Shown here piece by piece: positions 21,087 through 29,871 of a DNA stretch of 64,000 nt. Position numbers and translations under genes: made by a program. The notes under the pieces are model-generated. The model was not told the origin of the DNA, ran no database searches, and saw only the letters and a list, made by a program, of their open reading frames with translations. This DNA comes from CAVZZV01 sp963779845 (GTDB taxonomy: Bacteria > Bacteroidota > Bacteroidia > Bacteroidales > GCA-2748055). The stretch lies in NCBI GenBank assembly GCA_963779845.1, contig CAVZZV010000005.1:248001-312000 (forward strand), written 5' to 3'. The number at the start of each line of letters is the position of its first letter. Positions within the stretch are counted from its first letter, which is position 1.

Positions 21087-24000
21087 ATGGAGATACAGAA
21101 TATAAAATCAAATTTCACACAGAAAGGTCTAAGTTTGCTGGTTTGTATATTAATATGGTCACTAAACAACACAGCCCTTGCGCAACAAGCAGACTTGCCC
21201 AAAACTGCGGTACAAGAGATCGATCCGGCTTCGATTGACCTCTCCCAACCTACCCTTTTTATTGTGCCTTACACGCATCTCGATGATATGTGGCGCTGGT
21301 CATACCCACAGACCATTCGGGACTTTCTGAAGAGAACTATGGATGAGAATTTTGAGGCTTTTAGGGAATATCCGAATTATGTGTTTAATTGGTCAGGAGC
21401 CAGCCGCTATCAAATGATGCGGGAGTATTATCCTGAAAGATATGAAGAACTCAAGGAATGGATAGCTGCAGGTCGCTGGTACCCAAGTGGTAGTTCATGG
21501 GTGGAAAATGATGTGATTGTTCCTTCCACAGAAGCCGTTGTTCGTCAAATCCTAATGGGGACTCAATATTTTGAAAATGAATTTGGAAAAGAAAGTCGTG
21601 AATTTATGCTTCCTGATTGTTTCGGTTTTCCATATTCATTACCATCCGTTTTGAATCACTGTGGAATTCGCGGATTCTCAACCCAGAAGTTAACCTGGGA
21701 ATCGGCCAATGGTATTCCATTTAATGTGGGTCGGTGGATTGGCCCTGACGGAGAATCGGTTATTGCCGCTTTAAATGCAGGCGACTATGCCAAATCACAT
21801 GAGAATGTATATTCAACAGATGAGGAAACACTTAAACGCCTGGAGGAAAATCAAAAAATAAGCGGTCTTCCCATCGATTTCTTCTATATGGGTGGAGGTG
21901 ATAAAAACAACGCAGATCGCGGCGGTGTCATACAAAAAGTATCGCTTGAAACTCTGAAAGCATCACAGGAAACGAAAGGGCCGATTAATGTTATTGCCGG
22001 GACATCAGACTTAATGTTCGGGGCTGTTACAGATGAGCAAGCTGAGAAATTCCCGACCCATAATACTGATTTACTGCTAATTAAACATTCAACAGGAGTA
22101 CTTTCCTCTCAGGCATATACAAAAAAACTCAACAGAGATGCTGAAATTTTGGCTGGTGCAAGCGAACGCGCAGCTGTAGCAGCCCACCTTTTAAAGGGAG
22201 CTGCATATCCTTATGAATCGCTAAATAACGCCTGGGGCTTAATGCTTCGCAATCAGTTTCATGATAACCTGACGGGAACAAGTATTCCAAAAGCTTATGA
22301 ATATGCCTGGAACGATGGAATCATTGCACTGAATCAGTTTGCCGGTGTTTACAAAGATGCTATAGGTACAATAGCACAATCTCTTAATACCGACCTCCCC
22401 GGAATAGCTGTAGTAGTATTTAATCCCCTATCTATTCCACGTAAGGATATTGTTGAAGCATTTATTCCTGATGAATTATTAAATGCAGAATCTATTGCTG
22501 TATTCGATGCAAAGGGAAAAGAAATTCCTTCGCAAATTACACAAGGGTATGACGGCTTAAGTCGCATTCTGTTTCAGGCAGATCTTCCACCTGTTGGAGC
22601 AGTTGTTTATTCTCTTCGTCAAGCCAAAACAAAAAAGTATGACTCTGAATTAATTGTCAGTAAAAATTATTTGGAAAACAATACTTACAAAGTATCAATA
22701 GATATCAATGGAGATATATCCAGTATTATCGACAAAAGAATTGGAAAAGAACTTCTCGAAAAGCCGATACAACTTGAATTCGGGGAAGATTTTCCGGATT
22801 TAAAGCCTGCCTGGCGCATCTACTGGAAAGACATAAAACAACCCGCTCGTAGTGTTGCTGCTAATCCTATTTCAGTTAAGATTGTTGAAGAAGGTCCTGT
22901 TCGTGTTGCTATTGAAGTGGTTCGTGAGAACGAAGGATCAAAAATTACACAAAGAATAAGACTTTCAGCAGGAACAGACGGAAGTCGTGTGGAGGTGGCA
23001 AACCTGATCGACTGGAAAAGCCGCGGAACTTTACTTAAAGCCGCATTTCACTTAACAGCCGAAGCTCCTGAAGCAACTTACAACCTGGATCTGGGTACCA
23101 TCAAACGCGGAAATCGAAATGAAAAGCAGTATGAGGTACCAAGTCATGCCTGGATAGATTTAACCGATAATTCCGGTGAATATGGTGTTTCGATTCTTAC
23201 CGGAGCAAAATACGGAAGTGATAAAGTAGACGACAATACATTAAGACTAACATTAATTCATGGTCCGGATACCCGCGATAGCGAGCAGGAAGTACTCGAC
23301 GATGGCAGTATGAGCGAAATGAGATGGCAGGACTGGGGACGTCATCAGTTTAAATATGCTGTCACTGGTCATAAAGGCGACTGGCGCGAAGGAAAAACTC
23401 ATTGGGAAGCCATGCGTTTTGAACAGCGCCCTGCTGCATTTGCTGTGCCTAAGCATAAAGGGAAAGGAGTTCATTCTCTTTAATAAGTATCGATAATGAT
23501 CAGATAAATATTCAAGCAGTTAAAATGGCCGAGGACAAATCCGGCGTAGTAATAAGACTGCAGGAATTACATGGTAAAGTCTGTACCGGAGTTAAGCTTT
23601 CTGCTATGAAACCAATTCTTGCATGCAGAAGAACTTGATGGTGCTGAGCGTCCGCTGGACATTCAGCTTACAACAAAAAAAGGAGAACTAAGCCTGGACT
23701 TTACACCCTACGAATTAAAAACTATACTTTTAAAGATAGCAGAACCGAAAGCAATGCCTGAGGCCACTCAAGCTATAGAACTGGAATACGATACCGATAT
23801 ATTCAGCTATAACAACAACCGGGAAGATGGGTATCTGGATCGTAATCCAAGGTCTGAAGGCCATCGCGGAAGTCTTGATGGCAAAGGGGGAACCTATCCT
23901 GCTGAAATGATTAAGGACAAGGTTCAATTAGGTAACATCTCTTTTTCAATTGCTTCTCGCGAAGAGGGTGACTATAATGCCCTTTCTTGTCTCGGGCAAA

Positions 24001-24476
24001 GTATTGATCTTCCTGAAGGAACAAAGGTGTTGCATATTCTTGCCGCAGCCGATGTAGATACTGATGTTAGTTGCGAAGCGGGCGGAAAAGAGTTTCCATT
24101 AACCATTGGCGGATGGTCAGGTTATATGGGATCATGGGATAACCGTGAATTTAAAGGATTTGTTGCCGAATTATCCTATTCAATGCGCAATGAACTGAAA
24201 ACCATTCATCCGGCTTTTATCCGCGAACAGCGAATAGCATGGTCTGCTTCACATCGCCATCTGCCGGCGGGAGATGCACTTTATGAATATGGATATTTGT
24301 TTGCATATCGTATAGAAATACCTGAAGGTGCAACAAGCATAGCTCTTCCTGATTCACGATTCGTTCGCATCATTGCTATGAGTGTTGGAGATGAGGGTAG
24401 TGCAATAGCTTTGCAATCTCCTTTTGAAGATCTGAATCGAGATGATGCTTTCTCTGAACGTTTTAGGTTTTTTTAG
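21087..24476 (+). pseudogene. GH38 alpha-mannosidase, two compensating frameshifts
   Basis: The signal ends at TALAQ. The GH38 catalytic domain begins THLDDMWRW (His and Asp metal ligands) and contains FMLPDCFGFPYSLP, whose Asp is the family nucleophile, plus RNQFHDNLTG with a further metal-ligand His. GH38 enzymes are zinc-dependent retaining alpha-mannosidases. The frame stops at 23483, but shifting -1 (or +2) near 23468 gives SFSLISIDNDQINIQAVK, and a +1 shift near 23619 returns to the original phase and reads HAEELDGAERPLDIQL to 24476. Restored length is about 1,129 residues, normal for bacterial GH38 with its C-terminal beta domains. The second part includes a YRIEIPEGATSIALPD beta domain. 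This copy may be intact with two sequencing errors, because both halves are well conserved. Confidence 0.85.
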
Positions 24477-24550
24477 GCCCTTGAAGAATCAATTAAACGG
24501 AAATTATTTAAGCATAAACAGTAAAGTTTTAATAAATAGAATAGGATAAG

Positions 24551-25811
24551 ATGATGACAGAAGCTCGTCAAAAATTTGCCAAAGCACTGGCACTAATCCT
24601 CCCTGGAATATTCCTGCTCGGATTTAATATCGGTACCGGAAGTGTAACTGCTATGGCCAAAGCCGGCGCCACATACGGTATGTCACTACTATGGACGATC
24701 GTAGCTTCTTGTTTTACCACCTACTTCCTGATCAATCTATACGGTAAGTATACCTTGAAAACCGAAGAAACCGCATTGCAGGCATTTCGCAAGCATATTC
24801 ATCCTGCTGTAGGTATTTTCTTCATTGTCGCCTTAACAGCCGGCGTATCCGGCAGTGTGATGGGTGTGATGGGTATCATTGCTGATATTTGTTTTGAATG
24901 GTCAAAAACCGTACTTGACGGAGGCATTCATCCTGCCTGGTTCGCTGGCTTCTTCATTGCCCTGGTTTACTATATTTTCTGGAATGGCAGTACTCAGTTC
25001 TTTCAAAGAGCCCTTGCGGTTATTGTAGCAATTATGGCTGCATCCTTTCTGCTGAACTTTTTTATAATGATGCCCCCTCCCATCGACATACTGAAAGGAA
25101 TGATACCTAACCTACCCGAGGTTCCTGCTGACCAGGGGAAAGGGCCATTCCTGGTAATCGCTTCCATGGTTGGAACCACTGTTTTTTCAGGTTTATTTAT
25201 TATCAGAACCACTTTAGTTAAGGAAGCCGGATGGACCATCGCTGATCTCAAAAAACAACGGAATGATGCTATTATTTCTGTATCTCTGATGTTTATTATA
25301 AGTGCAGCAATAATGGCCGCAGCAGCAGGCACCCTCTTTGCCGAGGGTCTTGGCATGACAGAAGCTTCCCAAATGATTACCCTGCTGGAACCCCTTGCAG
25401 GAAAATTTGCCACTGCTGTCTTTGCCGTTGGTATTATTGCAGCAGGAGTGTCCTCCCAATTTCCAAATGTTTTGATGCTACCCTGGTTGCTTATGTGACT
25501 ATAACCAGAGCGAACGGAAAATGACTCTGACAAAATACCGGGTTATGGTATTGGTCATCTCTTTACTTGGGCTGGTTGTTCCCATCTTTGATGCACGTCC
25601 TGTTTTTGTGATGATCATCTCACAGGCTTTTAACTCAATCATTCTGCCGGTAACAGTTGCCTGCATTCTGTATCTCACGAATCGAAAGGATCTGATGGGA
25701 GAACATAAGAACGGTCTGGGAGCAAACATATTTTTAATTGCAGTTTTGATCTTTTCTATTTTCACATCTATAATGGGTATCAAGGGTGTTATGCAACTAA
25801 TTACAGGATAA
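24551..25811 (+). pseudogene. Nramp-family-like membrane transporter lacking the canonical metal motifs, one frameshift
   Basis: The hydrophobic protein has the overall pattern of Nramp (SLC11) carriers with about 11 membrane helices. The first helix reads FNIGTGSVTAMAKAGATYG where metal-transporting members have DPGN, and helix 6 reads GTTVFSGLFIIRTT where they have MPH. The frame stops at 25498; a +1 shift near 25491 gives LCDYNQSERKM and continues to 25811, restoring about 419 residues, a normal length. The gene lies between GH38 and mannose-6-phosphate isomerase with a 3-bp gap to the latter, so it could serve a sugar-linked solute rather than Mn or Fe. That role is inference; the absence of the metal ligands is read directly. 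Confidence 0.75.
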
Positions 25812-25814
25812 GCC

Positions 25815-26903
25815 ATGAAAATACCAAATATACTATTCTTAGAAACCAACCGTGTTTGGAGAACATATCCGGGAGGAATGAAACTCGACCAGATGGCAGG
25901 GATTGATAATCCCAAGGATTCACATTTTCCTGAAGACTGGATCGGCTCTACCACCCGCGCTGTAAACAAAGGCCGTGAGCACTTAACAGATGAAGGTTTA
26001 TCGAAAGTTAAGATCGATGATGAAACAATGACACTAAAATCGCTATGCGAAAAAGAGCCTTTAGCCATACTTGGAAAACAACACTTTGAGAAATATGGTG
26101 CAAACACCCAGGTCTTGCTAAAATTTCTTGATTCAGCAATACGATTACATATCCAATGTCATCCAACCATTCCCTTTGCTCAAAAATACCTCAATAGTAA
26201 TTCAGGAAAAACAGAGGCATACATTATTCTAGGTATTCGCGAAGAAGTGAGTAAACCATATATTTATATGGGATTCCAGAATCCCCCGGATAAAGAGGAT
26301 TTTAAGCGAATGATAGAAGAGCAGGATGAAAAGGCGATTCTGGAATGCTTTGAAAAAGTTCCAATTAAGCCGGGCGATGTTTTTATGGTACCCGGAGGAA
26401 TGCCTCACGCCATTGGCGAAGGTGTTTTTATGATTGAAGTCATGGAGCCTACAGACTTTGCTGTTCGGATCGAATTTGAAAGAGGAGGCTATGTATTACC
26501 TGAGGAATCGCGTTTTATGAACCGCGGAATCGACTTTGCCCTTTCAATGTTTAATTACCAATCTACCCCTGTTGAAAGCATCAAGAATAACTTTTTCTGT
26601 AAAGCACGTATGTTGAATATACAAAATAAAAGTACTGAATATGCTTTGATAGACAAAAGTAAAACATCCTGTTTTAGTGTCAACCGGTTTGACATCACGG
26701 ATTGTTTTGTAAAAGAATCCGAGACCTTCTATGTTGGCATTGTTTCAAAAGGATCTGGAAGTATTGAAATAGACAAACAAAAATATCAGGTTGAAGAAGG
26801 TATGAAATTTTTTATTCCCAACCAGACAGGTGCTGTTTCATTTGAATCGGAAAAGGGCATGGAGATTATTGCAACCTTTCCGCCGGAAGTTGAAGGGCGG
26901 TAA
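25815..26903 (+). CDS. manA: Class I mannose-6-phosphate isomerase-like protein
   Basis: Type I phosphomannose isomerases are zinc cupins that interconvert mannose 6-phosphate and fructose 6-phosphate in the cytoplasm. Seen here: LHIQCHPT (Gln and His ligands), GKTEAYI (Glu ligand), GGMPHAIGEGVFMIEVMEPTD (His ligand near residue 195), and a C-terminal cupin (about 285-360). No signal peptide is present, consistent with a cytosolic enzyme and in contrast with nearly all neighbours. At 362 residues it matches the Bacillus-type class I enzyme. Its location after GH38 and the Nramp-like gene is the best sign that mannose is what this locus harvests. Confidence 0.88.
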   Translation: MKIPNILFLETNRVWRTYPGGMKLDQMAGIDNPKDSHFPEDWIGSTTRAVNKGREHLTDEGLSKVKIDDETMTLKSLCEKEPLAILGKQHFEKYGANTQVLLKFLDSAIRLHIQCHPTIPFAQKYLNSNSGKTEAYIILGIREEVSKPYIYMGFQNPPDKEDFKRMIEEQDEKAILECFEKVPIKPGDVFMVPGGMPHAIGEGVFMIEVMEPTDFAVRIEFERGGYVLPEESRFMNRGIDFALSMFNYQSTPVESIKNNFFCKARMLNIQNKSTEYALIDKSKTSCFSVNRFDITDCFVKESETFYVGIVSKGSGSIEIDKQKYQVEEGMKFFIPNQTGAVSFESEKGMEIIATFPPEVEGR

Positions 26904-26958
26904 CTTGAGTGAAACAAACAAAAATGTAGCGTTGATCAACATACCAAAATCCAGATAT

Positions 26959-28323
26959 ATGAAAACTTCATTCATCTGTTTTGCAATGCTTAATCTATTA
27001 TCCTGCACAACTGAAAGCGCAGATTCCCCAAACATAATAATCATACTTGCAGATGATTTGGGATATGGCGACATTTCCTGCTATAATAAGAATAATACCA
27101 GTACACCTGAAATAGATATGCTGGCCCGGGAAGGTGTGCAATGCACAGATTTTTATGTCCCTACGCCTTATTGTGCGCCCTCCAGAGCAACACTTCTCAC
27201 CGGACGCTTTCCTCTTAGGCATAAACTTATCAAAAACCCAACGCCTGACCGTGGAATTGATAGTATTGGAATTTCATCCGATGAAATTACACTAGGAGAA
27301 GTCTTGCAAGATGCAGGTTACAAAACAAAGTGTATCGGAAAATGGCACTTAGGGCACATCGGGAAATTCTTCCCTGTAAAGCATGGTTTTGATGAGTATT
27401 ATGGTATCCTTTATTCAAATGATATGCGACCTGTCCAAATTATTGAAAATATGGATACGGTTGAATACCCTGTGGATCAAAGCTTGCTTACAATAAAATA
27501 TACCGCTCAGGCCCTTGATTTTATTACAAGAAACAAGGAAAATCCCTTCTTTCTCCATTTATGTCAAGCCATGCCCCATAAGCCCCTGGCTGCCTCTGAA
27601 GGCTTTTATACCCCTGAAACAAAAGATGATTTATACGACGATGTTATTCGTGAGCTTGATTGGTCCGTTGGCCAGATAGTAAAAAAACTAAAAGAACTGG
27701 GTATACTGGATAATACGATTTTGATTTTCATGTCCGACAACGGACCCTATTATGGGGGCGATACAGGCGGTCTTAAGGGGATGAAAGCCACAACCTGGGA
27801 AGGAGGAATCAGGGTACCCTTCATAATTCGATATCCAAAAGCTTTTGAAGCTAACACGGTAGTAAGAGTTCCTTGCTGGTCGCCTGATATATTTCCTACC
27901 CTATTGTCTTTGGCAGAAATTACTCCTGAGAAAAGCAATTATTTAGATGGAAAGGATATTACTAAAATTCTGAAAGGGGAAAGCTTTGAACACGATCCGG
28001 TTTTTAGCTTGCATAATGATAAGGTTTTATCTATTAGGAAAGGCGAGTATAAATTGTTTCTTGAAGAACCCAGATACCAACGACTGCCTTCTGACTGGGT
28101 CGATTCCAGAGGACCGGATGGCACAACTATTATTGCCCCCTATGAGCAGGCAAGACCCGAACAGTATCCGGGATTGATTCCGGAAAAACCCTTGAAAAAA
28201 TTTCAATTATTTAACCTGAAAAATGATATTACGGAATCAAACGACTTGTCTAAAAAGATGCCGGAGAAAGTTCAGGAATTGCTGGAAGAGTATGAAAAAT
28301 GGTATAATACATTGGATAAATAG
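26959..28323 (+). CDS. S1 sulfatase lipoprotein
   Basis: ATG 26959 is chosen over the upstream in-frame start inside manA because it gives a lipoprotein signal with lipobox LLSC. The N-terminal metal site reads ILADDLGYGD, and the formylglycine motif is C-A-P-S-R with Cys72, followed by ATLLTGR. The KWHLGH and SDNGP motifs supply the other metal and sulfate ligands. Length is about 455 residues, single-domain, with no T9SS tail. It follows manA by 55 bp and precedes a phosphoesterase, so it likely acts in the periplasm on oligosaccharides rather than at the surface. Arylsulfatase-type S1; the exact subfamily is not resolved. Confidence 0.9.
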   Translation: MKTSFICFAMLNLLSCTTESADSPNIIIILADDLGYGDISCYNKNNTSTPEIDMLAREGVQCTDFYVPTPYCAPSRATLLTGRFPLRHKLIKNPTPDRGIDSIGISSDEITLGEVLQDAGYKTKCIGKWHLGHIGKFFPVKHGFDEYYGILYSNDMRPVQIIENMDTVEYPVDQSLLTIKYTAQALDFITRNKENPFFLHLCQAMPHKPLAASEGFYTPETKDDLYDDVIRELDWSVGQIVKKLKELGILDNTILIFMSDNGPYYGGDTGGLKGMKATTWEGGIRVPFIIRYPKAFEANTVVRVPCWSPDIFPTLLSLAEITPEKSNYLDGKDITKILKGESFEHDPVFSLHNDKVLSIRKGEYKLFLEEPRYQRLPSDWVDSRGPDGTTIIAPYEQARPEQYPGLIPEKPLKKFQLFNLKNDITESNDLSKKMPEKVQELLEEYEKWYNTLDK

Positions 28324-28352
28324 AATAATACATTAAAACGAAACTTCAAACT

Positions 28353-29723
28353 ATGAGAAAGAAAATAAATTCAATCCAATTAAACCTGATTATTTTTGCA
28401 ATTCTGGTATCGCTTAGTTCGGCATGTAAAACAATACCGGATGAATTAGCATCTTCAGACAAATACCGCCTGGTGTGGAACACGGATCCAACCAATTCTA
28501 TTACACTGGCTTGGAATCAGTTGCAGGATTCTGATGTGGAAGTATATTTCGACACCAAAGACTGGGGAAGGAAATACTGGAAATACAAACAGAAAGTAGC
28601 TCCAACTGAGAGTAATACAAAATACGAAATGGATACCCGGTTTGCTTTGCTAAATAATTTACAAGCCGGAACCAACTATTATTTTGTTTTGAAAGATGAA
28701 TTTGGCGTAAGCAAAGCTTACTGGTTTAAAACAGCTCCCTCAGAGCCTTCGTCTTTTTCTTTTATCGCAGGTGGCGATACCAAAAGTGAAGGATTGCCCC
28801 TGGAAGCCGGGAGAGCTACCAATCGAATGGTTAGCAAACTTCGTCCTCTGTTTGTAATGTTTAATGGAGACTTTACCAGTGGAAGTGGAGTTGATGCTGC
28901 AAACTGGAAACAATGGTTAGACGATTGGCAAGAAATGACAACTACCAGCGATGGCAGAATGATTCCGATTTTTCCGGTTCATGGAAATCATGAAAATGGC
29001 GACAAAGGAAACTTGCATTATATTTTTAATTCGCCTTTTCACGGAAACGATTCTTCGAGCATTTATTATTCTGTAACTTTAGGAGGAAATCAACTTCATT
29101 TAATGGCACTTAATTCTGAAATTGAAACAGCTGGGGCGCAAAAAGAGTGGATTAAAAACAATTTGAAAGAAAATATCGATTGTACATTTAAAATTGCCGG
29201 ATTTCACAAACCATTCAGACCTCATACTACTCGCAAAAGAGAAAACGATGATCTTTATAGTGATTGGGTTTGGCTCTTTGATAAATATGGTTTGGATTTA
29301 GGAATTGATGCCGATTCTCATTTGCACAAAATTACTTACCCGGTAAGACCTGATACAATTTCAGCGGATGCAGACATGAATTTTGTTCGCGATGATAAAA
29401 ATGGAACAATGTACATAGGCGAGGGAAGCTGGGGTGCATCTCCAAGAGAAAATGACGATGATAAATCTTGGACGATAACAAGTGGTTCTTTCAATCAGGC
29501 AAAATGGATTCATGTCTTTCCAGAGGAAGAAGAATCACCGGCACATCTAAAAATATATACCTTAATTACGGCCTCTTATGTGGAAGGAAATCAAACTCTT
29601 TTTTATAAGGGTGTTGAAGCCCTTACTGAAGATAATTTATTAGATATTCCTAAAAATATCAATCTGTTTGAAGACGATAGCTTTGGCAGTTTTGTTCAGT
29701 ATCCGTATATATCAAACAAATAG
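28353..29723 (+). CDS. Purple-acid-phosphatase-like metallophosphoesterase lipoprotein
   Basis: A lipoprotein signal (SLSSAC) leads to an N-terminal fibronectin-like domain (about 38-125) of the purple acid phosphatase type, then a calcineurin-like domain (about 130-390) with GGDTKSE, NGDFTSG, HGNHENGD, GFHKPF and DADSHLHK. The first motif is D-T-K rather than D-x-H, as in the PAP family. Length 456 is typical. It is 30 bp downstream of the sulfatase and closes the rightward run. Periplasmic or surface phosphomonoesterase activity is likely; the natural substrate is not known. The T9SS remnant right after this gene (29782-29871) may once have belonged to a longer version of it or to a lost neighbour. 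Confidence 0.85.
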   Translation: MRKKINSIQLNLIIFAILVSLSSACKTIPDELASSDKYRLVWNTDPTNSITLAWNQLQDSDVEVYFDTKDWGRKYWKYKQKVAPTESNTKYEMDTRFALLNNLQAGTNYYFVLKDEFGVSKAYWFKTAPSEPSSFSFIAGGDTKSEGLPLEAGRATNRMVSKLRPLFVMFNGDFTSGSGVDAANWKQWLDDWQEMTTTSDGRMIPIFPVHGNHENGDKGNLHYIFNSPFHGNDSSSIYYSVTLGGNQLHLMALNSEIETAGAQKEWIKNNLKENIDCTFKIAGFHKPFRPHTTRKRENDDLYSDWVWLFDKYGLDLGIDADSHLHKITYPVRPDTISADADMNFVRDDKNGTMYIGEGSWGASPRENDDDKSWTITSGSFNQAKWIHVFPEEEESPAHLKIYTLITASYVEGNQTLFYKGVEALTEDNLLDIPKNINLFEDDSFGSFVQYPYISNK

Positions 29724-29769
29724 AAATAAAAATACCCAATGATTACTGTCCTGATATGCAAGAGTATGA

Positions 29770-29871
29770 ATCAGACGAATTTTTGACCTGAATGACTTAT
29801 CGAAAGGAACCTATATTCTCAGGCTGATATCTGATGATAAGGTTTATACTGAATGTTTGGTTATTCAATAA
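29770..29871 (+). pseudogene. Remnant of a T9SS C-terminal sorting domain
   Basis: After an in-frame stop at 29767, the frame reads FDLNDLSKGTYILRLISDD and ends VIQ before TAA 29869-29871. This is the characteristic end of a type A T9SS sorting domain (compare MPGTYICKL... LLIIQ at 6371). There is no upstream coding body in this frame, and the preceding phosphoesterase stops 59 bp earlier in a different phase, so it is an orphan fragment. Its last bases overlap the end of the convergent MG2-like gene by 11 bp. Likely a scar of deletion or of a lost tail from the phosphoesterase. Confidence 0.6.

Noticed and set aside
25499..26107. A 202-codon open frame on the minus strand
   Set aside because: It lies opposite the Nramp C-terminus and manA, both strongly conserved; its translation is low-complexity and resembles no protein.
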